From an uncultured Lachnospiraceae bacterium (GTDB taxonomy: Bacteria; Bacillota_A; Clostridia; Lachnospirales; Lachnospiraceae): a stretch of 11,047 bases of DNA. The translations under genes and the position numbers were made by a program. This document shows positions 1-6,730 of the stretch, in pieces. Below the pieces are notes generated by a model. That model was not told where the DNA came from, did no database searches, and saw nothing but the letters and a program-made list of their open reading frames with translations. The stretch spans positions 1-11,047 of the forward strand of contig CACZHN010000095.1 of NCBI GenBank assembly GCA_902780985.1, in the 5' to 3' direction. The stretch's first letter is position 1; each line of letters starts with the position of its first letter.

Positions 1-584
1 TCTCCGATGACGGAAATGTATTCCGCTGCACCTTCATCGGCTCCTGTATCGATAACTGCGATGGTGCCTTGGGGACAGCTCCTGTCGTCTACGATATCGT
101 TGAGTATCGATATCGGATCCGACAATACTTCTTCTGATGATCCGTCTTCTCCATCAGTCTCTGCTTCACTGCTTTCGTCGTCCGACACTGCCATTATCTC
201 TCTGTCATACTCGACTATATCCGCCTCCTCTTTATAGTATTCATAACCTTCATCCAGATCTTCCTCTGTCGGAAATCCAACCAGATATACTCCGTCATAA
301 CTTGACAGGATCACCTCGCCGTGTCTGAAGATATCCGGGTTCTCCGTTCCCACAAGAAGTCTGTTCTTAAGACATGGGTCCTCCACCGGAGGAGCTTCCA
401 TGGCGATCATTTCCTCCTGCTCTTCGCCCTGTCCTTCTTCCGTAACTTCCTCTATCGCAATATCCTCTGTCCCCTCAGTCCCTTCTTCATCTGCCCATAC
501 CCTTGACATCGGATACATATTTATACACATTGACGCTGCCATGATGCATGCCAGCGCTCTGGCCTTTAATCGTTTCTTGTCCAT
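1..584 (-). CDS. Secreted S8 (subtilisin-like) serine protease, N-terminal part, cut by window edge
   Basis: Read on the minus strand from ATG at 584; 194 complete codons remain before the window ends, so the gene is 3'-truncated by the window only. Residues 1-31 look like a Sec signal peptide: basic MDKKRLKAR, a hydrophobic stretch, and a likely cut after the A of SRVWA. An acidic linker (about 32-70) follows. Residues about 74-132 resemble the I9-type propeptide of Clostridial S8 proteases (SSYDGVYLVGF, then EGYEYYKEEADIVEYD). After a second acidic linker comes GTIAVIDTGAD (173-183), whose D179 matches the catalytic Asp of subtilases; the His and Ser motifs lie beyond the edge. The RBS AAAGGAGG overlaps the stop codon of the FHA gene, so this is the next operon member. 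It is predicted to be exported and might process pilins or another surface protein. The family call is good; the role is inference. Confidence 0.8.
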   Translation of the reverse strand, partial: MDKKRLKARALACIMAASMCINMYPMSRVWADEEGTEGTEDIAIEEVTEEGQGEEQEEMIAMEAPPVEDPCLKNRLLVGTENPDIFRHGEVILSSYDGVYLVGFPTEEDLDEGYEYYKEEADIVEYDREIMAVSDDESSEAETDGEDGSSEEVLSDPISILNDIVDDRSCPQGTIAVIDTGADEGAAEYISVIG

Positions 585-591
585 ATTGAAT

Positions 592-599
592 CCTCCTTT
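592..599 (-). promoter_or_regulatory. Ribosome binding site of the S8 protease gene
   Basis: AAAGGAGG on the minus strand, seven bases before the ATG at 584. It overlaps the TAA stop (598-600) of the upstream FHA gene, which fixes the start and suggests translation is coupled to the preceding gene. Confidence 0.75.
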
Positions 600-1794
600 A
601 AACGCAGTAATACTCAACACCCGCAAAGCTGACTACGTCTCCGTACTTCAGTTCCGCCGCGTCCTGTTTCAGGCGTTTATTATTTACATATGTCCCGTTG
701 GTGGAACCCTTATCCGTAAGGATCACCTTTCTGCCTTCCTTTCGAAGTACCGCATGAACGCGGCTTATCCCCGGATCGGAAAGACAATAATTGCAGGTTC
801 CCGGCTGCCTGCCTATGATGATCTCCGTATCTTCCGTAAGCATGATGGGTTCTTCTGTTTCTCCCGCAAAGGGGATAAGGCTTTTTACCTCTTGAAGTGT
901 TGTGTGCTCTTTCGGTATTTCCTCTTTCCGATTCACGGATGTCCATCCCGAGCCGCTCCCCGCATATGTATTCATGCTTTCTTCTATCTCCAGCTCTCTC
1001 TTCTTTTCCGCATAACTGCTTACCGCATATATGGAATAAGCCCCCATCATAAAAAGACTGAGGACTATACCTTTTGCTCCCAGCAGCGCCATGGCCGCAA
1101 TTCCGATCACTGCGATCACCGCACCGTACAGAAGAATCTTCCTGAGGGGATTTTCCGGTTTCCACGTTTTATCCACATAAAACGTGATATCGCTATTTGC
1201 ACCTTGTGTGTCTCCGTCCGCAACCTGTCCGTTCAAACCCTCGCTCTTCCCGCCAGCACCCGCAGGCTCTGTCAGCCCCTTAAACATCTCCGGACTGAAG
1301 TTATCCGTCAGCAGCCTGCTGTATATCTCATAAAGCGCAGCCGTCCCATCCTTATCCTTGTTATCGAAGATGACCATCACGTCTTCCAGCATTTCCTTAA
1401 CCTGCTTTATGAAGCCTCCGCCGGATCCCGGAACATATATGAATTTATGGCTTCCCGTCCGGTTATCGAAAAGCACGCTTCTCAGTCCTATCACCAGGTC
1501 CTCCGGATTCAGCATGTATTCCTCCAGCTCGGAAAGGCACACCCCCAGGTCCCGGATCACTGCCCTTATATCATCTATCCCGGGACTTACCCGGCTGTAT
1601 TTCCCGGCCAGCACGCTCAGACCGTCTATCCTGAAGAGCATGCTCTCCTCGTTATCTATAAATCTGTAATCCGCTTTCACCAACCGGTCCGTGGATGCGT
1701 ATTCCAGCATTTGTCTTTCGTAATTATCGGAGATCTCGACTCCGCTTATCTCTATATAACTGTTGCAGCCTTTATTCTTCTGTGAAACTCTCAT
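598..1794 (-). CDS. DUF6382-FHA domain membrane protein of the Tad locus
   Basis: A 398-residue protein. Residues about 10-175 form an N-terminal domain of the DUF6382 type, found in Firmicutes Tad loci (recognised from overall pattern). Two membrane segments follow at about 219-239 and 242-258 with a very short turn, so both the N-terminal domain and the C-terminus should be cytoplasmic. Residues about 315-398 are a forkhead-associated domain with the core motifs GRQPG (328-332), SRVHA (344-348) and GSTNGTYVN (363-371), including the Arg, Ser and Asn that contact phosphothreonine in this family. It probably docks a phosphorylated partner to the pilus machine; the kinase is not in the window. 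ATG at 1794 is preceded by AAGGAGG with a 10-base spacer, and the gene overlaps the upstream TadE-like gene by 23 bases. The FHA call is secure; the DUF6382 assignment is slightly less so. Confidence 0.88.
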   Translation of the reverse strand: MRVSQKNKGCNSYIEISGVEISDNYERQMLEYASTDRLVKADYRFIDNEESMLFRIDGLSVLAGKYSRVSPGIDDIRAVIRDLGVCLSELEEYMLNPEDLVIGLRSVLFDNRTGSHKFIYVPGSGGGFIKQVKEMLEDVMVIFDNKDKDGTAALYEIYSRLLTDNFSPEMFKGLTEPAGAGGKSEGLNGQVADGDTQGANSDITFYVDKTWKPENPLRKILLYGAVIAVIGIAAMALLGAKGIVLSLFMMGAYSIYAVSSYAEKKRELEIEESMNTYAGSGSGWTSVNRKEEIPKEHTTLQEVKSLIPFAGETEEPIMLTEDTEIIIGRQPGTCNYCLSDPGISRVHAVLRKEGRKVILTDKGSTNGTYVNNKRLKQDAAELKYGDVVSFAGVEYYCV

Positions 1795-2191
1795 ACAGCT
1801 GCCACCTCCTTAGTCTGTCGGTGCATTTCCATGTTTCCCTTTGCACCTTGAACTCACTCTCCACCTTAAAATCTATTTCTCCTTTGATGGTCAGGCTGCC
1901 GCTCCTGCACTCCGCCTGCCGGGATTCGCTCCCGAAAAGCGGCTCCGTCTCCGGTGCGATGCCGTTCACATACTGCACTGTTTCCCCATCGTCCTTGGAT
2001 ATGTGATAAGGAACCGAACAGCTGTTCCGATACAGCTCGCCCCGCAGATACTCTCTTTCGTAGAGGTGCATGAAAAGATATATCAGCGTGACTGCGATAA
2101 AAAGTATTATCGGAATGATAAACGAAGCTTCTATCGTCATATATCCTTTGCTAATGCCCGCACTTCGAGCAGGGCGGAAGCGATATGCCAT
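1772..2191 (-). CDS. TadE-like pseudopilin (second copy)
   Basis: A 139-residue protein, read from ATG at 2191. The start is chosen because AAAGGAGG lies nine bases upstream; an adjacent TTG at 2194 is possible but gives a shorter spacer. The N-terminus is basic (YRFRPARS), then SKGYMTIEASFIIPIILFIA leads into one membrane segment. This is the TadE/TadF pattern, in which a Gly/basic stretch precedes a hydrophobic helix with Glu near its start, resembling a class IV prepilin processing site. The remaining ~95 residues are extracytoplasmic, with two Cys and no recognised domain. It overlaps the upstream TadE-like gene by 41 bases and the downstream FHA gene by 23, so the three are likely co-translated. 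TadE-type proteins are minor pilins required for Flp fibre assembly in characterised Tad systems; that role is transferred by homology. Confidence 0.82.
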   Translation of the reverse strand: MAYRFRPARSAGISKGYMTIEASFIIPIILFIAVTLIYLFMHLYEREYLRGELYRNSCSVPYHISKDDGETVQYVNGIAPETEPLFGSESRQAECRSGSLTIKGEIDFKVESEFKVQRETWKCTDRLRRWQLYESFTEE

Positions 2192-2942
2192 CAAGATCTA
2201 CCTCCTTTACATTTCTTTTTATTCTCGAACACTTATCCGTGCTGTGATAAACCTCACCGTATTCGGTTATATAAACCGTGTCGCCTTCGACCTTTCCGCA
2301 GTATCTGCATTTCGTAAGGCCCTTGGTCTTTGCATCCTGAAGGTCGGTCTTTATAACCGACGGCCTGAGGTAGGTACAGTTGCAATCCCTGTGATAAACC
2401 TCACTGCCGTCGGCTATATAAACCTTCTCGGAAGTTTCATGTGTACCGGCGGACTTGTCCCTGCCGCCGCCCAGATATGCATTTTGTTTTATGACTCCGG
2501 TCCTGACCGCACTTAAATTGCACAGTATGGGAATATCGAGGCTCACCCTGTAGGTATAACGAAGCTCTATGACTCCGTCCTCTGCGGGAAGCTGAGATCC
2601 TAATACGGTCACTCCGTAAACTCCGCCCGTAACATACTTTTCCAGGAGGTCGGCATCGTCTACGTAGCTTATAAACTTCAGCCCTGCCACCGGATATTCC
2701 AGTGCCTCCGCGCCTTGGAAATGCTCCGCAAGGTACGAATATTCGGCCATGTACTCCGCCGTCTCAGCCGCCGCTTCATATACCACACTGTCCACCACAG
2801 CCAGCTCGCATATCTGAAAGAAAAACAGACTTATTAATACCAGAAATATCACTGCGATCGATGCTTCTATCGAGGCGCTTCCCCGATTCTCCTCTTTCCG
2901 ACCGACATCTTTTGTCAAGATACCCGGCTTACGCAATCCCAC
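2151..2942 (-). CDS. TadE-like pseudopilin with tandem C-terminal Cys-rich (Ada-like) modules
   Basis: A 263-residue protein with GTG start at 2942, chosen because AAAGGAG lies 10 bases upstream and no in-frame ATG precedes the membrane segment. Residues 20-48 (RGSASIEASIAVIFLVLISL) give the TadE-type processing-like motif and one membrane helix. Residues about 50-160 are a TadE-like extracytoplasmic region. The C-terminus holds two tandem modules, about 174-217 and 223-263, each starting VYI, then EVYH, a Cys five residues after His, and a closing CxxC. Ligand candidates are H184, C187/C189, C212, C215 and H233, C238, C258, C261. This spacing resembles the small Ada-like metal-binding fold appended to some Firmicutes secreted proteins. 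The modules are 49 residues apart and still share DNA identity. It sits between the DUF5702 gene (38-base gap) and the second TadE gene (41-base overlap). Metal binding is inference. Confidence 0.82.
   Translation of the reverse strand: MGLRKPGILTKDVGRKEENRGSASIEASIAVIFLVLISLFFFQICELAVVDSVVYEAAAETAEYMAEYSYLAEHFQGAEALEYPVAGLKFISYVDDADLLEKYVTGGVYGVTVLGSQLPAEDGVIELRYTYRVSLDIPILCNLSAVRTGVIKQNAYLGGGRDKSAGTHETSEKVYIADGSEVYHRDCNCTYLRPSVIKTDLQDAKTKGLTKCRYCGKVEGDTVYITEYGEVYHSTDKCSRIKRNVKEVDLDGISLPPCSKCGH
2154..2423 (-). repeat. Tandem duplication encoding two VYxx...EVYH...CxxC modules
   Basis: Two protein modules (coding 2423-2292 and 2276-2154) are offset by exactly 147 bases, i.e. 49 codons. At DNA level, 2242-2277 and 2389-2424 match at 31 of 36 positions, including an uninterrupted 16-base identity CTGTGATAAACCTCAC and a 10-base identity TATATAAACC (plus-strand spelling). 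The pattern indicates an intragenic duplication. Confidence 0.8.
2201..2208 (-). promoter_or_regulatory. Ribosome binding site of the second TadE-like gene, inside the preceding gene
   Basis: AAAGGAGG on the minus strand, embedded in the coding sequence of the upstream TadE-like gene. It lies nine bases before ATG 2191 and six before TTG 2194, and is the reason for preferring ATG. Confidence 0.7.
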
Positions 2943-2980
2943 TCTATATCTTCTCCTTTCATGATCAACTTCAATAACAT

Positions 2981-4456
2981 TTAGTACCCGTCTTCAGAAC
3001 TCTGTCGAAAATGTCCGGATTTATAATCAACATCCGCATCAACACCGAAAGCAACCGCTGCTTCCTTCATACTGAAACCGGGAGTGCTTTCGGCTGCATT
3101 GATCTGCATGATATCCAGCATTCGGTAATAAGCCGTATCCATGTTAAGTGCCATAAGAAGCATAAGATAGTCGTTATAGTCCATGCCGCTTTCCTCATCA
3201 TCGCCGCCTTCTTTTTCGGCCGCTTCGGCAAGTTTTGAGATGCCGTCAAGCGATGTCTTCCAGCTTTGCGGATTTTTTATATACGGAATCTTCTTTCCGC
3301 GAACAAGACAGTAAGCATCCGCAACGCCTTCGACATACGCCCAGCATCCTGCCAGGAGATATTTCACTACCGGCTGCATGACCGGAAAAACCGCGGTAAG
3401 CTCGAGAGCCAGCGCATTTACCTTCAGCATCTTCTCCGCATCCGTTAAAATGTATGCGAAGTTACACGCAAATCTTATGGCTATTATCTGGTTTACGACT
3501 TTCCTGTAATTTTCATCATCTGTTCCCTTTCCTGCTATGATGTATTCCAGTTCGAGATTCAGAACCGTATCGTCATTCTTTTTATCCGTCAGCGAATTGA
3601 ACATCTCATGAGCATAGCCCAGAGCTTCGCCGCCTGTTATCAGCGACTCCGTCCAGCCCGCTCCTTTATTCATATCCTTCTTCAGTTTCGGGTAGCTGTC
3701 GAAATCCGAATCTATGGCAAAGCTTGCTATACCCGTCCTTCCGTATGAGGGAAGAACCGATGTATCAATACTCGCATCGCTGAGTTCCGCATCCTCCGGC
3801 AGGATGTAATGAGCCACTCCCGCCTTTTTGATCTTTCTGACTTCCTTTCTGGGATCCTCCGCCAGTATCATCCGCCCGGCATTTACCACGCCTCCGGTCC
3901 TGCCTCCGGCCACACCCTGAAATGCCTGAGAAAGTGCCTGATTAGCCTGCTGCCTTGACAACTCTTCCTCATCTTCCGGCGTACCTTCGGTCTCTCTGTC
4001 CATAGCGGCTATGCTTTCATCGGAGATCGGTTTATCCTTTCCCTCCGTTTTATCCAGCAGTTTATCTGCGGCATATTCCGCGAGGCCGTACAGCGCATAG
4101 TCTCTTATCTGCTCTTTAAACGCCTCGCAGTCATCGTCCATGATTCCCGTCCTTCCGGTAACGGCGGTGCTTTCCACTGTGAAGTCGGCACCGAGATTCT
4201 CTTCCATGGATGCTTTAATTTCGCCGGCCAGAGATTCCTCCCCGGCCGACATATCAATAAGGAGAATATGATAGTGATCGAATATATATTCGTTGGTCCA
4301 CTTCGCCTTTACGGAGGAGCAGGCCGTCTTAAGCGCTATACTCGACCGGGATCTTGCCGCGGAAATATCGACTATCTTGTAAACTACAGTAAATATCAGG
4401 AGTAAGGCCGCCAGAAGCAGCGTCACAAATACGGTTACATATCCCTTATTTCTCAT
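2981..4456 (-). CDS. DUF5702 family protein (TadG-like pseudopilin/adaptor of the Tad locus)
   Basis: A 491-residue protein with one N-terminal membrane segment (MRNKGYVTVFVTLLLAALLL, about 7-29) and a long extracytoplasmic remainder. The N-terminus is that of Clostridial Tad-locus DUF5702 proteins: NKGYVTVF, then a strongly hydrophobic helix, then SxxALKTACSSVKAKW and the FDHYHILLIDM segment. The Gly before a Val/Thr-rich helix resembles a prepilin site but lacks Glu at +5, so processing by a prepilin peptidase is uncertain. An acidic, low-complexity linker lies near 143-170. It lies directly after the Flp pilin gene (15-base gap) and before the TadE-like gene; the position matches where tadG/tadE-type genes occur. 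ATG 4456 has GAGGGG upstream at short spacing. It may form part of the envelope-spanning base or tip complex; no biochemical role is known to me. Confidence 0.8.
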   Translation of the reverse strand: MRNKGYVTVFVTLLLAALLLIFTVVYKIVDISAARSRSSIALKTACSSVKAKWTNEYIFDHYHILLIDMSAGEESLAGEIKASMEENLGADFTVESTAVTGRTGIMDDDCEAFKEQIRDYALYGLAEYAADKLLDKTEGKDKPISDESIAAMDRETEGTPEDEEELSRQQANQALSQAFQGVAGGRTGGVVNAGRMILAEDPRKEVRKIKKAGVAHYILPEDAELSDASIDTSVLPSYGRTGIASFAIDSDFDSYPKLKKDMNKGAGWTESLITGGEALGYAHEMFNSLTDKKNDDTVLNLELEYIIAGKGTDDENYRKVVNQIIAIRFACNFAYILTDAEKMLKVNALALELTAVFPVMQPVVKYLLAGCWAYVEGVADAYCLVRGKKIPYIKNPQSWKTSLDGISKLAEAAEKEGGDDEESGMDYNDYLMLLMALNMDTAYYRMLDIMQINAAESTPGFSMKEAAVAFGVDADVDYKSGHFRQSSEDGY

Positions 4457-4471
4457 ATTCCCCTCACCTTC

Positions 4472-4633
4472 CTATTGCATGATTCCGCCGGCTCCTTTGT
4501 TGATGGCCTGCCATACTTTGGTGACAAGCGCCATGGCCTGATCTTTAAAAAGCGCCAGCAGCAGGATCGCAATGGCGATCAATATAACTATCTCTATGGT
4601 TGCAAGACCTGCGTTGTTGTTGATTCTCCTCAT
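4472..4633 (-). CDS. flp: Flp-type (Flp1-like) type IVb prepilin, putative major pilin
   Basis: A 53-residue protein read from ATG at 4633. The leader MRRINNNAG is basic, and the cleavage site AG|LATIE gives Gly at -1 and Glu14 at +5 of the mature chain, the arrangement prepilin peptidases require. Residues 14-29 (EIVILIAIAILLLALF) are the hydrophobic polymerisation helix, and a short amphipathic tail ends NKGAGGIMQ. The mature chain would be 44 residues, normal for Flp subunits. AGGAGG is five bases before the ATG. It sits between tadC and the DUF5702 gene, with 28 and 15 bases on either side. It is the only pilin-like gene of this size here, hence the likely fibre subunit; the predicted exposed part is very small. 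Processing must rely on a peptidase encoded outside the window. Confidence 0.88.
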   Translation of the reverse strand: MRRINNNAGLATIEIVILIAIAILLLALFKDQAMALVTKVWQAINKGAGGIMQ

Positions 4634-4661
4634 ATTGTCCTCCTCATATGTCTTTATAGCC

Positions 4662-6017
4662 TTACATGGCTGTCTTCAGCGCCGGGATCATGATTACCCC
4701 TATGACAATGACGAGAAGAAGCGCCGTGGGGATAAGCAGCTTCTCGGATGCCGTCTCCCCCTTCTTACGTATATGCTCCCGTCGTATATTCATAGCGACT
4801 TTTACTTCCTGATCCATAAGCATGAGCAGCCTTGAATTTCCGTGATTTATGTTCTGGCTTATCATAGTCATCAGCCTTGTATATTCCGGTATTGCCATCC
4901 TTCCCGACATAGCAAGATAAGCCTTCTCTTCAGACAGACCCGAATCTATCTGATTTACAGCGAGTCTGATCTCCCCCGCAAGTTCCTCCGCGCCCGCCGA
5001 CGCCAGCTTCATGGCTTCCTTTACATTTATCCCCGCTCCCATGAGCAGGCTAAGTCTGCTGACAAAGCTGTAATACTGCCGTCTCAGCGCATCCTGTCTT
5101 TTACCCTTCCTTTCCTTCAGCTCATTTACCTTGTGATAGATATACGCCGCGGCCGCAATTCCCAGCACCGCATATATCAGTACCTGTTTCTTTCCGGAAG
5201 ACTCCCGGCTCACCCTCAGCCGCTGTCCGTTTATCTCCTTCGGAAATGTAACGCTCCCCTCTGTCCTGTCGGCCTTTTCGTATTCCTCCAGCACGACCAT
5301 AAGTTCTGCGTTTTCATCCTCAGACATATTTTCCGGAACCACTCTTACGGGAATCTCTGCCATCCTTTCGTGAATCCCGTCTGTGATCATGAGTTCCAGT
5401 ATCACTTCCTCTCCCGTAAGTCCGTAGACTTTTCCTGTGGAGCCCACCACATCCGGCTGACGGGAACTCCATATGAAGCTCAGTGTTCCCGTTTCATCCG
5501 ATGTGACAAGCGTGAGGTCCGAAGACACATTCATAAGATCCGGATTACTTCCCGGCATCTCCGACACGGCATACTCCACCGCCCTGTCGGCCAGTGCTTC
5601 GAACTCTTCACTGCTGTATTCCCGTGGATAAACCTCTAACAGAAGACTCTTCTCCCCTTTTGCCCTCGTGTCGATATGCACCTCTATTGGAGGATCTCCC
5701 GTGAGAGGTCTTTCTACCACGTTATCCGACTGTCCTTGGCTGAGGTACAAAGACAGTATCAGAAACAATATATTTACGGCGGCAACCGAAAGGCCTGCTA
5801 TCCTGAAAAGCCTATAGGCATATTCATCGGTCATCCGCTCCAGCTCGGCCTCACTGTAGAGACCGCCTCCGGCAAGTAACTGCCTGATCCGGCGGACTAT
5901 CCCGCCGAGGATCCCTATGCTCTTATACTTGCTGAAGTTTTTTCTGCTCATAAGTGCAAGAAGCAATGCAACAGGAATCAACACTATTGCGATAATTCTC
6001 AGAAAACTCACTACCAT
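4662..6017 (-). CDS. tadC: TadC-like pilus platform protein with large extracytoplasmic insert
   Basis: A 451-residue protein, well above the ~300 residues typical of TadC. Membrane segments lie at about 5-23, 73-93, 278-295 and 426-447. Basic loops at 25-50 and 296-314 place those parts in the cytoplasm, so 94-277 should be outside. Residues about 310-425 are a T2SSF (GspF/PilC) domain, recognisable from YYSFVSRLSLLMGAGINVKE and EYTRLMTMISQNI. The external region contains PREYSSEEFEALADRAVEYA, then SFIWSSRQPDVVGSTGK, resembling an atrophied bacterial Ig-like domain, then an acidic segment. TadB and TadC-type proteins form the inner-membrane platform driven by the TadA ATPase. The ATG at 6017 shares one base with the TAA of tadB (TAATG) and has only a distant GGGAGG, so translation is probably coupled. 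The T2SSF call is secure; the Ig-like call is from pattern only. Confidence 0.88.
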   Translation of the reverse strand: MVVSFLRIIAIVLIPVALLLALMSRKNFSKYKSIGILGGIVRRIRQLLAGGGLYSEAELERMTDEYAYRLFRIAGLSVAAVNILFLILSLYLSQGQSDNVVERPLTGDPPIEVHIDTRAKGEKSLLLEVYPREYSSEEFEALADRAVEYAVSEMPGSNPDLMNVSSDLTLVTSDETGTLSFIWSSRQPDVVGSTGKVYGLTGEEVILELMITDGIHERMAEIPVRVVPENMSEDENAELMVVLEEYEKADRTEGSVTFPKEINGQRLRVSRESSGKKQVLIYAVLGIAAAAYIYHKVNELKERKGKRQDALRRQYYSFVSRLSLLMGAGINVKEAMKLASAGAEELAGEIRLAVNQIDSGLSEEKAYLAMSGRMAIPEYTRLMTMISQNINHGNSRLLMLMDQEVKVAMNIRREHIRKKGETASEKLLIPTALLLVIVIGVIMIPALKTAM

Positions 6018-6730
6018 TATTCAGTCTCAAGCCTCCCAACTATTCTTTTTCCTATGTAATCCGCCAGTATATTCAGCCCTACGGCTGCGGACATAACGGC
6101 AATCCCCATGGGGCTGCCGTAAAGCATATCCATAAATCCGGGACTGGACAGCCTGAGAAGCAGTATTATTCCCGCAGGCATAAATGTCATGATCTTCTGC
6201 TCCAGCTGCCTTGCGGCTATCATGGTGGACAGTTCCTCCTTCAACTCTATGCCCGATACTATCTTCTCCGCCGTATCCCTTATGATCCTTATCATGTTTC
6301 CTCCGGTGCCTGCGGCCTGAGCCACTACCACCGAGAAGTCCTTCATTTCCTCTATGGGAAAGTCCGAACTCATTTCCCGAAGGGCTTCTTCGAAACTCAT
6401 GTTGAAGCTCAATCGGTTACGCAGTTTGTCCAGAGCTTCTCCTATCTCGCACCGCTCCCCGTATACACGGCGGCAGTCTTCGCCCGCTGAGAAAAATGCA
6501 TTCTCCAACGCATACCCCGCTTCCAGTGTGCCCAGCATGGATAGGAGCAGCGTTCTGAACTGGGCGGTCATGTTCTCTTTTCGCTTTGCCCGGACTCTCT
6601 TCATGGCAATCCGGTATACGTATATTCCCGCCGCCAGTCCCGGGATCAGTCCCCAAAGGGAATCGAAGAATACCGCTGCCACCGCGATATCCGCGATCAC
6701 TCCCAGTGCGATTGCTCCGCCACGCTCCAT
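6017..6730 (-). CDS. tadB: TadB-like pilus platform protein (T2SSF)
   Basis: A 237-residue integral membrane protein. Hydrophobic segments are at about 5-22, 26-41, 184-194 and 208-224, bracketing a cytoplasmic T2SSF domain (about 50-180) with LLLSMLGTLEAGYALENAF and the conserved DFSVVVAQAAGTGGNMIRII. The domain pattern and its place between tadA and tadC identify it as TadB, partner of TadC in the inner-membrane platform. It is shorter than proteobacterial TadB (about 300 residues) because the N-terminal part before the T2SSF domain is brief. GGGAGGAG lies a few bases before ATG 6730. The gene overlaps tadA by 34 bases and tadC by one, indicating tight co-translation and probably fixed stoichiometry. 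Confidence 0.9.
   Translation of the reverse strand: MERGGAIALGVIADIAVAAVFFDSLWGLIPGLAAGIYVYRIAMKRVRAKRKENMTAQFRTLLLSMLGTLEAGYALENAFFSAGEDCRRVYGERCEIGEALDKLRNRLSFNMSFEEALREMSSDFPIEEMKDFSVVVAQAAGTGGNMIRIIRDTAEKIVSGIELKEELSTMIAARQLEQKIMTFMPAGIILLLRLSSPGFMDMLYGSPMGIAVMSAAVGLNILADYIGKRIVGRLETE

Noticed and set aside
400..1785. Plus-strand 461-residue open frame
   Set aside because: It is antisense to the FHA gene, whose domains and motifs are clear; its translation is Cys/His/Arg-rich with no domain or RBS.
4279..4292. Perfect 14-bp palindrome CGAATATATATTCG
   Set aside because: It lies inside the DUF5702 coding sequence, is built mostly of alternating AT, and has no partner site; chance is enough to explain it.
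4842..5639. Plus-strand 265-residue open frame
   Set aside because: Antisense to tadC; low-complexity translation typical of a shadow frame, without a ribosome binding site.
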